A stretch of DNA of 37,831 bases from Cyanobacteriota bacterium. Its GTDB lineage: Bacteria; Cyanobacteriota; Cyanobacteriia; PCC-6307; Cyanobiaceae. The translations under genes and the position numbers were made by a program. The notes below the pieces were generated by a model. The model made no database searches. It was given only the letters and a program-made list of their open reading frames with translations, and was not told the origin of the DNA. Positions 32,003 through 37,831 of this stretch are shown here, one piece after another (position 1 is the first letter of the stretch; every line of letters begins with the position of its first letter). The DNA lies in NCBI GenBank assembly GCA_026389285.1, contig JAPLID010000019.1, positions 1 to 37,831 of the forward strand, read 5' to 3'.

Positions 32003-32734
32003 TTACACCAATTCAGTTAGATCATTGACAATTTGCTCAATCGCCTCCTCTTCGCTGCAGGGGTTGTAGAGATCATGGTTTTGTAAAAACCAAATGTAGT
32101 CACATTGAGCTAAAGTATTTACTGCCTTAAAGGCTGTCTCAGTCTTTTCACTCCGAGGATTAGCATGCCTTAAGGGTTTCCAGAGAAAAGTTTGCGGATT
32201 GCCGCTGTCAACCACGGTCAGAATTCTGTAGTCAGGATTAAATAGTCTTAGCAAGGGTATGGTTTTGAACGTGTCTCCGTGCCACCGGCCGTCTTCAATT
32301 CTTCCATGGCTTCTTCTAAGTTGAATGCAGCTATTAGGATCGCGAAGGCAAGAAAATACGTCGCAGGGTACAGTGTCATCGATAAGGATTACGGTTTTGG
32401 GGTGGCTGTGCAGGAGGGCGTTTAGTACATCTCGATATGTTTGGTCGTAGGTATGCAATCCATCTATTAAAACTATGTCATACTTGACTGAGTATTCAAG
32501 GTTTGAAAAAAATTTGTCGCTGGTTTTGGGGTGCAGATCAAGCCCGCTCTCGGCGGATTTAGTCTCGATATCAAAGGCAAAAAACGGATCTACCCCAGTT
32601 CTGTGGATAGCTTCAACCGCAAACAGAGTGTCACCATCTCTTACCCCAATTTCAAGATAAGATTCATAGCCTAATAAGCTGATTAGCTTATTTATTCGGC
32701 GCGAGGCGGCGTTGAATTCATAGGCTGATTCCAT
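32003..32734 (-). CDS. Class I methyltransferase (Methyltransf_24-like)
   Basis: A 243-residue protein of the small Rossmann-fold methyltransferases found in surface-glycan clusters. It has SYLEIGVRDGDTLFAVEAI (about 25-43; motif I), FFAFDIETKSAES as motif II and YDIVLIDGLHTYDQTYRDVL (about 84-103), the hallmark DGxHxY loop of this group, and VILIDDTVPCDV. The C-terminal half contains Trp- and Asp-rich segments of unknown role. ATG at 32734 is the only good start. The region is markedly AT-rich. Substrate unknown; it heads the four-gene cluster. Confidence 0.85.
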   Translation of the reverse strand: MESAYEFNAASRRINKLISLLGYESYLEIGVRDGDTLFAVEAIHRTGVDPFFAFDIETKSAESGLDLHPKTSDKFFSNLEYSVKYDIVLIDGLHTYDQTYRDVLNALLHSHPKTVILIDDTVPCDVFSCLRDPNSCIQLRRSHGRIEDGRWHGDTFKTIPLLRLFNPDYRILTVVDSGNPQTFLWKPLRHANPRSEKTETAFKAVNTLAQCDYIWFLQNHDLYNPCSEEEAIEQIVNDLTELV

Positions 32735-32867
32735 GGGTTTAATTTCAGCGTTTCCCCATTCTTGGCGCGCTCGCCCATCAATGTCAACAGCTTCTTGTGG
32801 AAAAGCATTTTATCTTAAAACCTATCAGCTTAACTTGCGCAAAGCTTTGGGGCGCGGGCGGAGTAGC

Positions 32868-33030
32868 CTGTAGTTTTCGCCATAATTCGGCGGCTGCCCA
32901 TTTGATGATGCAACGCCAGCCCATGATCGGAGCTGGCTCAAGGGGAGCTGGACTGGCACCCACGCCGTCTCTCTGGGACAGGGGCTCGATCCAACTATTG
33001 ACTACTTCAAAGAGGTCCTCAAAGTATATC
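32868..33030 (+). pseudogene. Remnant of UDP-glucuronate decarboxylase (C-terminus)
   Basis: A decayed C-terminal stretch of a UXS-type NAD-dependent epimerase/decarboxylase. Pieces occur in three frames. They are F-D-D near 32902, MQRQPMI (family D-D-P-x-Q-R-x-P-D/V-I) with the helix after it, and finally VSLGQGLDPTIDYFKEVLK near 32970-33027, the typical end of the enzyme where G-L-x-x-T-I-x-Y-F is conserved. Frameshifts sit near 32910 and 32965. The enzyme makes UDP-xylose from UDP-glucuronate. The N-terminal 80 percent of the gene is gone. Confidence 0.68.
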
Positions 33031-33068
33031 GCTTTCCATCCATAGCACCTGCTGCTACTCGCGTTGCG

Positions 33069-33470
33069 ACATGCCTTTGGCTATGGCGCCAACTATATGG
33101 GAGGGCCAACCATGGCAGTGATCGCGAAATGCTGCCCTCAGATTGAGGTATTCGTGGAAAACAACATCGTCTAACGCATCGCGGCCTGGAACGATTCCGT
33201 TGTCAGTCCGTCACCCTCTACGAGCCCGCCTTGTTCGTGGGTAGGCCGTTGCTGTGTCCGCAATCTTCACTTCTTTGCCGCCTTCAAGCCCGTCTTTCCC
33301 GCAGCCGACATGGTGTTCATCTCCGTGAACACTCTCACCAAAAGTCGTGGCCTTGGTGCCGGCCAGCCCCGTGGCCTGTGCTGGATTGAAGCTTCCGCAT
33401 GCACCTCAGACTGCCCATTCCACCGGTCACAAGGTGGTGCTGACGGCCAGGCCTCGATTGTGGGTGGTGA
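33069..33470 (+). pseudogene. ugd: Remnant of UDP-glucose 6-dehydrogenase (N-terminus)
   Basis: A decayed 5' part of the NAD-dependent enzyme that supplies UDP-glucuronate. It reads GYGANYMGGPTMAVIAKCCP, then IEVFVENNIV, a TAA stop, RIAAWNDS (the family G-A-G-Y-V-G-G-P-T and A-A-W-N), then in another frame SVTLYEPAL, and in a third RCCVRNLHFFAAFKP with AADMVFISVNTLTKSRGLGA from 33309 on. HSTGHKVV follows near 33418. At least two frameshifts and one stop prevent translation. It lies directly after the decarboxylase remnant, the order expected for a UDP-xylose pathway pair. Confidence 0.85.
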
Positions 33471-33624
33471 GACACGAAGACTGGTGGGGCTCCTCGTCTT
33501 GGGTGGTTGGTGCGCGCCAGCTGTGGCAGGTCAAGGGAAGGGTGGCTCGCCAACCGCAGGCGCTCGGGAGCCCGTAGAAGCACAGACGCGGCCCGAGTGG
33601 TACTGGGGTACTATGGATTGATAG

Positions 33625-34104
33625 GCTCTGGCCTGGCGTCGCTACCGTGTATACACCAACAACACCATCTCCGCAGGCGCAGCAGCCACTGCTGGATCGC
33701 CAGGCTTTGGAACGCTTCTCGCCGGGATCCTACTTCTTCTGATCTCATTCACCACCAATTATTCCTATGGTGACCTCCAGCACTTCCGCTCCCTCGGTAT
33801 CGATGAGCAGATCGGAGTGGGTCTCCACCTTGCCGCTGTGGCGGCGCTGTTTGGCGATGTTGAACTGGCGACCCGTTTACGACATCGAGCAGCGGACGAG
33901 GCAGCTCGAGCTGAGAGAGATCGAAGGCGAGCAGCGCTTGAAGCAGCTCGAGAACGAGAACAGGCGACTCGCCGAGCTCGAATCCAGGCTCGATCTCTTG
34001 TTGCTCAATGCCGATTCCTCCTCGCAGACACCGCCCTCAACAGGCTCCAACTGAGCGAAGCGCTGGCTGTGCTGATCGAGGAAATTAAGCCGCCACGGGG
34101 CTGA
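33625..34104 (+). pseudogene. Membrane/coiled-coil protein frame without a usable start
   Basis: An uninterrupted frame from the TAG at 33622 to TGA at 34102. It reads RRYRVYTNN, a hydrophobic helix GTLLAGILLLLISFTTNYSY, then IDEQIGVGLHLAAVAALFGD and a long charged helix (AARAERDRRRAALEAARERE) ending IEEIKPPRG. It looks like a real protein: one membrane segment and a coiled coil. No ATG, GTG or TTG occurs in frame before GTG 33817, which lies after the membrane segment, so the 5' end seems to be lost, perhaps by a frameshift near 33610-33630 where an ATG in another frame meets a stop at once. If GTG 33817 is used, a 95-residue soluble product results. Family not identified. Confidence 0.45.
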
Positions 34105-34399
34105 TGGGCTCAGGTTGGCGCGGAGTCCGCTGCCTCGAGTGATCCCAAGCCTTGCAGTGGCTCGAGTCTCCTCTCCGGGCTCTACCTCGGGAGGCTGCAA
34201 GTGGAGTTCCACCAGATTCGCCCTCCGCCATCAACGGCAACTGGGCCCCCTCTGCAATCCGCTCCGAGCTCGCTGGATGTCTTCGGCTCCGGCCGTGCGT
34301 GCAACCTGCCCTTCTCCACCTCCTCGGAGCCCTCCGTCTCTGCTGCCCCCCTGGCGTTCATCGCCATCCGCCCACTTTCAGATCGATGACCAGCACCGT
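34105..34399. other. Gap between the decayed region and murD
   Basis: About 295 bases with no identifiable gene, RNA or hairpin with a U tract. Any terminator for murD must lie here, but none stands out by eye. Confidence 0.5.
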
Positions 34400-35836
34400 T
34401 CATTCCAGGGGCGCCAACCCCACCACCAGCTCCCGGAAATGATCACCCCGCGCCTCGAAGTCGCGGTATTGGTCAAAGCTGGCGCAGGCCGGGGAGAGCA
34501 GCACGCCCCGGCAGCCCTTGGATTCCGCCAGGGCCTCGGCCACGGGCACGCCCTCGGCCAACCCTTCGCAGCTGTGCACCTCGCCGCTGTAGCCCCCTTC
34601 GGCCAGCAGGGCCGCCAATTCTTCTTGGGCGTTGCCGTAGAGCACCACCGCCTTGGCCTGGCGCTGCAGCTGCTGGATCCATCCGCCGGCTTCTCCCTGC
34701 TTGGCCTCACCTCCGGCCAGCACCACCAGCGGGCCTTCCAGGGCCTTGAGCGCCACCTCGGCGGCGTCGTAGTTGGTGGCCTTGCTGTCGTTGTACCAGC
34801 TGACGCCTTGCCTCACTCGAATGCGCTCCAGCCGGTGCGGCACCCCGGGGAAGCTGCGCAGCCCGGCTTCGATCGCGGCCGCATCCAGGCCGGCGCGCAG
34901 GGCCACGGCCGTGGCCATCAGCAGGTTCTGACGGTTGTGATCTCCCGGCATCGCCAGCGCTTCAGCGGCGAACAGGGGGCCGCCGGGGCCATGAACCACG
35001 CCCGCTTCGATCCACAGGCACGGGCGGATCGTCTTCGGCAGCTCGCTGATCGGCCTGGCCGTGATCCACTCGGCGCTCTCCCAGCTGGCGGCCCGCTCGC
35101 GCAGATCGGGATCGTCGCCGTTGAGGATGCGCACGTCGGCGTTGTCCAGCAGGCGCCGCTTGATCGCCCGGTAGTGATCCAGGGACCCGTGCCGCTCGAG
35201 ATGATCCGGCGTCAGGGTGGTCCAGAGGCCGATCGCCGGGCTCAGCTCGGGGGACTGTTCGATCTGATAGCTGCTCAGCTCCACCACCAGCCAGTCGGGT
35301 CTGGATACTTTGGGGTCCAGGCAGCCCAGGGCTACCTCGGCGGCCGAGACGCCGACATTGCCGCAAAGGGGCGCCCGCAGTCCTCCCTGGCTGAGCAGAT
35401 GTTGCAGCAGATGGGTGACCGTGGTCTTGCCGTTGGTGCCGGTGATGCCGATCCAGGGGACTCCGGTCGTCGCCCTGGCGGCGAGGGTCATCTCGCCGAG
35501 CACGGCGATGCCGCTCTGGCGCATCTGCTCCAGTTCCGGGTGGTTCCAGGCGATGCCGGGGCTCACCACCACGGCGGCCGGCACCGGATCCGGCAGGGAT
35601 TCGAGAGCCAGGGGCACCCCCAGCCGTACAGCGATGCCTTCGGCCTCCAGGGGCGCGGCGGCAGCAACCTGCTCAGGCCCCTGGCGGCTTTCCAGCAGCA
35701 GCACCGCATGCCCCTGGGCCCGCAACAGGCGGGCCACGCCGATGCCCGTTCGTCCCAGACCGACAACGGCGACCGTGGAACCGTCCGGCAGCTCCTGGAC
35801 GGGAGGGACCGGAATGGCTCGCTGCGTCTCGCTCAA
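34400..35836 (-). CDS. murD: UDP-N-acetylmuramoylalanine--D-glutamate ligase
   Basis: A 478-residue cytoplasmic Mur ligase adding D-Glu to UDP-MurNAc-L-Ala in peptidoglycan synthesis. The N-terminal Rossmann domain begins VAVVGLGRTGIGVARLL; the ATP loop is GITGTNGKTTVTHLL (about 131-145); VVELSSYQIE, LTPDHLERHGS and GVPHRLE (P-H-R) follow; NDSKATNYDAA and LSPACASFDQYRDFEARGD (C-terminal domain) complete the family set. The start appears to be TTG at 35836; no other start in frame fits the N-terminal strand. It lies 25 bases downstream of tRNA-Val in the same direction, so part of its transcription may come from the tRNA promoter. No downstream mur gene follows. Confidence 0.95.
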   Translation of the reverse strand: MSETQRAIPVPPVQELPDGSTVAVVGLGRTGIGVARLLRAQGHAVLLLESRQGPEQVAAAAPLEAEGIAVRLGVPLALESLPDPVPAAVVVSPGIAWNHPELEQMRQSGIAVLGEMTLAARATTGVPWIGITGTNGKTTVTHLLQHLLSQGGLRAPLCGNVGVSAAEVALGCLDPKVSRPDWLVVELSSYQIEQSPELSPAIGLWTTLTPDHLERHGSLDHYRAIKRRLLDNADVRILNGDDPDLRERAASWESAEWITARPISELPKTIRPCLWIEAGVVHGPGGPLFAAEALAMPGDHNRQNLLMATAVALRAGLDAAAIEAGLRSFPGVPHRLERIRVRQGVSWYNDSKATNYDAAEVALKALEGPLVVLAGGEAKQGEAGGWIQQLQRQAKAVVLYGNAQEELAALLAEGGYSGEVHSCEGLAEGVPVAEALAESKGCRGVLLSPACASFDQYRDFEARGDHFRELVVGLAPLE

Positions 35837-35861
35837 AGCGGGAGAAAAAGATGAAGAAAGT

Positions 35862-35932
35862 GGGCGATACTGGAATCGAACCAGTGACTCCTACCGTGTC
35901 AAGGTAGTGCTCTACCTCTGAGCTAATCGCCC
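35862..35932 (-). tRNA. tRNA-Val (anticodon GAC)
   Basis: On the minus strand a complete 71-base cloverleaf: perfect 7-bp acceptor stem (GGGCGAT/ATCGCCC), D-arm GCTCAGAGGTAGAGC, anticodon stem CTACC/GGTAG with loop TTGACAC (anticodon GAC), and T-arm ACTGG-TTCGATT-CCAGT. The 3' CCA is not encoded (ACT follows). It lies between the PSII S4 gene and murD, all on the minus strand. Confidence 0.97.
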
Positions 35933-36048
35933 TCAGGGACAGGATCCGTCGGGAAAGATGAATTCCGGCCTGACGACCAAAACCCAGCTGTTGTGGTCAA
36001 CTTAGCAGTCGGCTCTCGGCGTTTCCCCGAGGCTGGCCCAGGGGCAGC

Positions 36049-36834
36049 TCAGCGGCGCTTGATCACCACCCGCCAGCGGCCTCGCTGGGTGGGCGCCGCC
36101 GTTTCGATCAGCAGTTCGCCCCGGCCTTCGAGCTGGATCCGCTGGCCTGGTGCCAGCTCCCGGCTGGGGCTGGTCACCGTCTGCCAGTCGATGCGCACCT
36201 CGCCGCGGCGGATCCGCTCCACCAGGCGACTGCGGGAGAGGCCAAACCCTGCCGAGCCCACGGCATCGAGCCGCAGGGAGGCCTCCACCGTCGTCAGGGT
36301 GCGTTCGATCCGCAGGGGCGGCAGCTGCAGCTCGGCGATCGGCCGCGCCTCGAAGCGCACCTCCACACTGCGCACCTGGCCGACCTGGCCGTCGAGCTTC
36401 TGGGCCAGATCGGTGGCGACGATCGCCTGGGCGCCCCGATCGCCGCGCAGCCACAGATCGCCCAGTTCGCCTTCCTCGGCGCCCGCGGCCACCAGCCCTT
36501 CGCGGAAATCCCCGGGTTCGGCGGGATCGAACAGGAAGTTGCCGCTGATCTCCAGCCCCTGCAGGCCGGCTTCGAGCTCTTCGGCGGGCTGGACCAGCTC
36601 CAAGCGCTGCAGCAGCAGGCGGCGGCGTTCGGCCCCCGGATAGCCGCCGCTACTGCTAAGGCTGAGATCACTGAGGGCGGCCAGCCGTTGTTCGGCCTCC
36701 TCGCGCACCGCCGCAGTCAGCAGGGGCGTCCAGGCGGGCTCCCAGGTGCGCAGCGCCGTCTCGACGGCCTCTAGCGCCGGCAGCAGCTGGTCGCGCTGGC
36801 TCGATCCCTGCAGCAGTGAGTCCAGGGGCTGCAC
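36049..36834 (-). CDS. Photosystem II S4 domain protein
   Basis: A 261-residue RNA-binding-type protein of the cyanobacterial and plant PSII S4-domain family (YlmH-like). The N-terminal half is helical (EAEQRLAALSDLSLSSSGGY, RRRLLLQRLEL), then a middle region with ISGNFLFDPAEPGDFREGLVA and GDLWLRGDRGAQAIV; the S4 domain lies at about 185-240 (VEASLRLDAVGSAGFGLSRS, RGEVRIDW). The name comes from its first description in photosystem II; the molecular role is unclear. GTG at 36834 is used. The preceding gene stops four bases upstream, so they form an operon. Confidence 0.9.
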   Translation of the reverse strand: MQPLDSLLQGSSQRDQLLPALEAVETALRTWEPAWTPLLTAAVREEAEQRLAALSDLSLSSSGGYPGAERRRLLLQRLELVQPAEELEAGLQGLEISGNFLFDPAEPGDFREGLVAAGAEEGELGDLWLRGDRGAQAIVATDLAQKLDGQVGQVRSVEVRFEARPIAELQLPPLRIERTLTTVEASLRLDAVGSAGFGLSRSRLVERIRRGEVRIDWQTVTSPSRELAPGQRIQLEGRGELLIETAAPTQRGRWRVVIKRR

Positions 36835-36838
36835 GGTT

Positions 36839-37342
36839 TCAGTCCTCCCCCAGCCTGATCACCGCCTTGGGGCGGGCCTGCTGCACCAGGGTCCAAGGCA
36901 CCTCCTGGCCGCTGGCCTGCTCCAGCAGCAGCAGCCAGTTGCCCTCCTCCAGCCGGTTGCGCAGGATCCGCAGCCGGTCCTCCTCCTCGGAGACCACGCT
37001 CGCCGCCGCGGCAAAGCTGCCCATCAAGCCCGAACCCATCCCGAGCAGACCGCCGATCACCGGCTCCCCCCAGGGACCGAAGAAATCGAAGGTGTGCAGC
37101 TCGGTGATCTGGGTGAAGGTCAACCCCGCCAGGAAGCCGAAGGGCATCAGCCAGCGGGCCATGGTCCGCTGCCGCTGGCGCCGGGCCGTGGCCGGATTGA
37201 GCCGGTCCACCGCAAGCATGGCCGTTTCGCCAATGCCGATCGCCACCAGCTGGGTCGGCGCCGGTTGCTGGGCGGCGAGCTGCTGTTGCAGCTGTTCCAG
37301 GCGTTTGCGGTCATCCAGCACCACCACCACACACAGCGCCAC
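36839..37342 (-). CDS. Conserved membrane protein, unknown function
   Basis: A 167-residue protein starting with GTG. Its N-terminal domain (residues 1-55) has a VVVVLDDRKRLEQLQQQL strand-helix unit; two hydrophobic segments follow, around 63-82 (ARWLMPFGFLAGLTFTQITE) and 93-114 (EPVIGGLLGMGSGLMGSFAA), and a C-terminal soluble part ends with an ALIRL-like strand (KAVIRLGED). The Gly-rich second segment resembles glycine-zipper helices. It precedes the PSII S4 gene by four bases, and the start is divergent from serA. Many cyanobacteria have a similar small protein, but I do not know its role. Confidence 0.65.
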   Translation of the reverse strand: MALCVVVVLDDRKRLEQLQQQLAAQQPAPTQLVAIGIGETAMLAVDRLNPATARRQRQRTMARWLMPFGFLAGLTFTQITELHTFDFFGPWGEPVIGGLLGMGSGLMGSFAAAASVVSEEEDRLRILRNRLEEGNWLLLLEQASGQEVPWTLVQQARPKAVIRLGED

Positions 37343-37420
37343 GCTCTGCCTCCGTTTTGGCCACGACGTCGCTCTCTACACTGCACCTCCGGCCGGCCCT
37401 TCGGGGCGGTGCTGCTCACT

Positions 37421-37435
37421 GCGCCGTTGCGGCGC
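37421..37435. other. Tandem hairpins in front of the serA coding match
   Basis: GCGCCG (37421-37426) and CGGCGC (37430-37435) form a perfect hairpin with a three-base loop, directly preceded by another, GCCC-TTCG-GGGC at 37396-37407. They occupy the place where the first codons of serA would be expected. Confidence 0.5.
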
Positions 37436-37445
37436 TCCCTCACAC

Positions 37446-37831
37446 GCCGGGATCGACATCCTCTCCCAGGTCGCCCAGGTGGATGTGCGCACCGGTCTGC
37501 CGCCCGAGGAGCTCAAGGCGATCATCGCCGACTACGAAGGCCTGATGATCCGTTCCGGCACCCAGGTGACGGCCGACGTGATCGAGGCTGCCACCAAGTT
37601 GCGCATCATCGGCCGCGCCGGCGTCGGCGTAGACAACGTCGATGTGCCCGCCGCCACCCGCCGCGGCGTGATCGTGGTCAACTCCCCCGAGGGCAACACG
37701 ATTGCCGCGGCGGAGCAGGCCCTGGCGCTGATGCTGGCGCTGTCGCGCCACGTGCCCCACGCCCACGCCAGCACCATGGCCGGCGGCTGGGACCGCAAGA
37801 CATACGTGGGCAATGAGCTCTACAAAAAGAC
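37446..37831 (+). CDS. serA: D-3-phosphoglycerate dehydrogenase, partial and with aberrant 5' end
   Basis: First step of phosphorylated serine synthesis, NAD-dependent. From AGIDILSQVAQVDVRTGLP (37446 on) the frame matches the family closely: ADYEGLMIRSGTQVT, IIGRAGVGVDNVDVPAATRR, VVNSPEGNTIAAAEQALAL and YVGNELYKK, then the window ends. The family usually begins with about 14 residues of the M-x-K-V-L-V-S-D-x-I-D-x-A type, and no frame upstream encodes them. In the matching frame no ATG, GTG or TTG lies between about 37312 and 37446. Thus the N-terminus is missing, replaced by about 90 unrelated bases with two hairpins. Possible explanations are an assembly join, a real truncation, or a start at a later GTG (37479), which would lose the first beta strand. 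Confidence 0.88.

Noticed and set aside
33767..34054. Alternative frame with ATG and a leucine-zipper-like stretch (RLKQLENENRRLAELESRLD)
   Set aside because: It overlaps the frame at 33625-34104, which has a better protein-like profile with a membrane helix. It might still be real, but only one can be and the evidence favours the other.
34115..35854. Long open frame (579 codons) on the plus strand opposite murD
   Set aside because: It is antisense to a complete, motif-rich MurD in GC-rich DNA; composition (His, Gln, Gly-rich, no domain) is typical of an artefact.
36746..37816. Open frame of 356 codons on the plus strand
   Set aside because: It runs antisense to the membrane protein and then out of frame through serA; arginine- and proline-rich shadow.
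1..37831. CRISPR array, intact insertion sequence, integrase or phage genes
   Set aside because: No regularly spaced direct repeats, no transposase or integrase motifs were seen; the region 33471-33624 was examined for transposase scraps with no convincing match.

Overview
The window looks like a chromosomal segment of a high-GC picocyanobacterium (Synechococcus/Cyanobium-type, inferred). Supporting genes are a photosystem II S4-domain protein, the ferredoxin:thioredoxin reductase variable chain (ftrV), a DUF1818 protein next to a cyanobacterial rpoZ, and several HIP1 octamers (GCGATCGC). The DNA is a mosaic. GC-rich housekeeping blocks (about 21-28.8 kb and 34.4-37.8 kb) are separated by visibly AT-richer surface-glycan regions (about 0.3-7 kb, 17.3-21 kb and 29.4-33 kb).

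Layout. From 0.25 to 10.3 kb there is a coiled-coil protein on the plus strand. Facing it is a tightly packed minus-strand run of glycan genes: a 771-aa glycosyltransferase, a 358-aa exostosin-like protein, a 1409-aa multidomain glycosyltransferase, a sulfotransferase and a small coiled-coil protein. Diverging from this run, 10.5-16.0 kb carries a type I secretion operon: parvulin-type PPIase, an ABC exporter with an N-terminal Crp-like domain and a C39-like domain without catalytic cysteine, a HlyD adaptor and a small membrane protein. From 16 to 21 kb come a protein with an internally duplicated domain, a GT4 glycosyltransferase, a TPR/GT9-like protein and a repeat-bearing RTX-like protein that is a good candidate for the exporter's substrate.

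From 21 to 28.8 kb are gpmI (split by a frameshift), pyrR, ftrV, a membrane-anchored hypothetical, an Hsp70-family protein, rpoZ, a DUF1818 protein, a non-RD protein kinase and an EVE-domain protein. From 28.8 to 34.4 kb is an accessory stretch. It holds a decayed second copy of rpoZ, a four-gene methyltransferase/glycosyltransferase cluster, and adjacent decayed remnants of a UDP-glucuronate decarboxylase and a UDP-glucose 6-dehydrogenase, followed by a start-less membrane/coiled-coil frame. From 34.4 kb to the end are murD, tRNA-Val(GAC), the PSII S4 protein, a membrane protein and the 5' part of serA, which lacks its usual first codons.

How it may work together (inference): the 0-21 kb block could be one surface-decoration system, in which a beta-roll-like protein leaves through the type I exporter with a parvulin helper and the neighbouring glycosyltransferases and sulfotransferase build or modify a surface glycan or glycoprotein. 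The decayed UDP-xylose pathway genes suggest that the glycan repertoire has changed over time.
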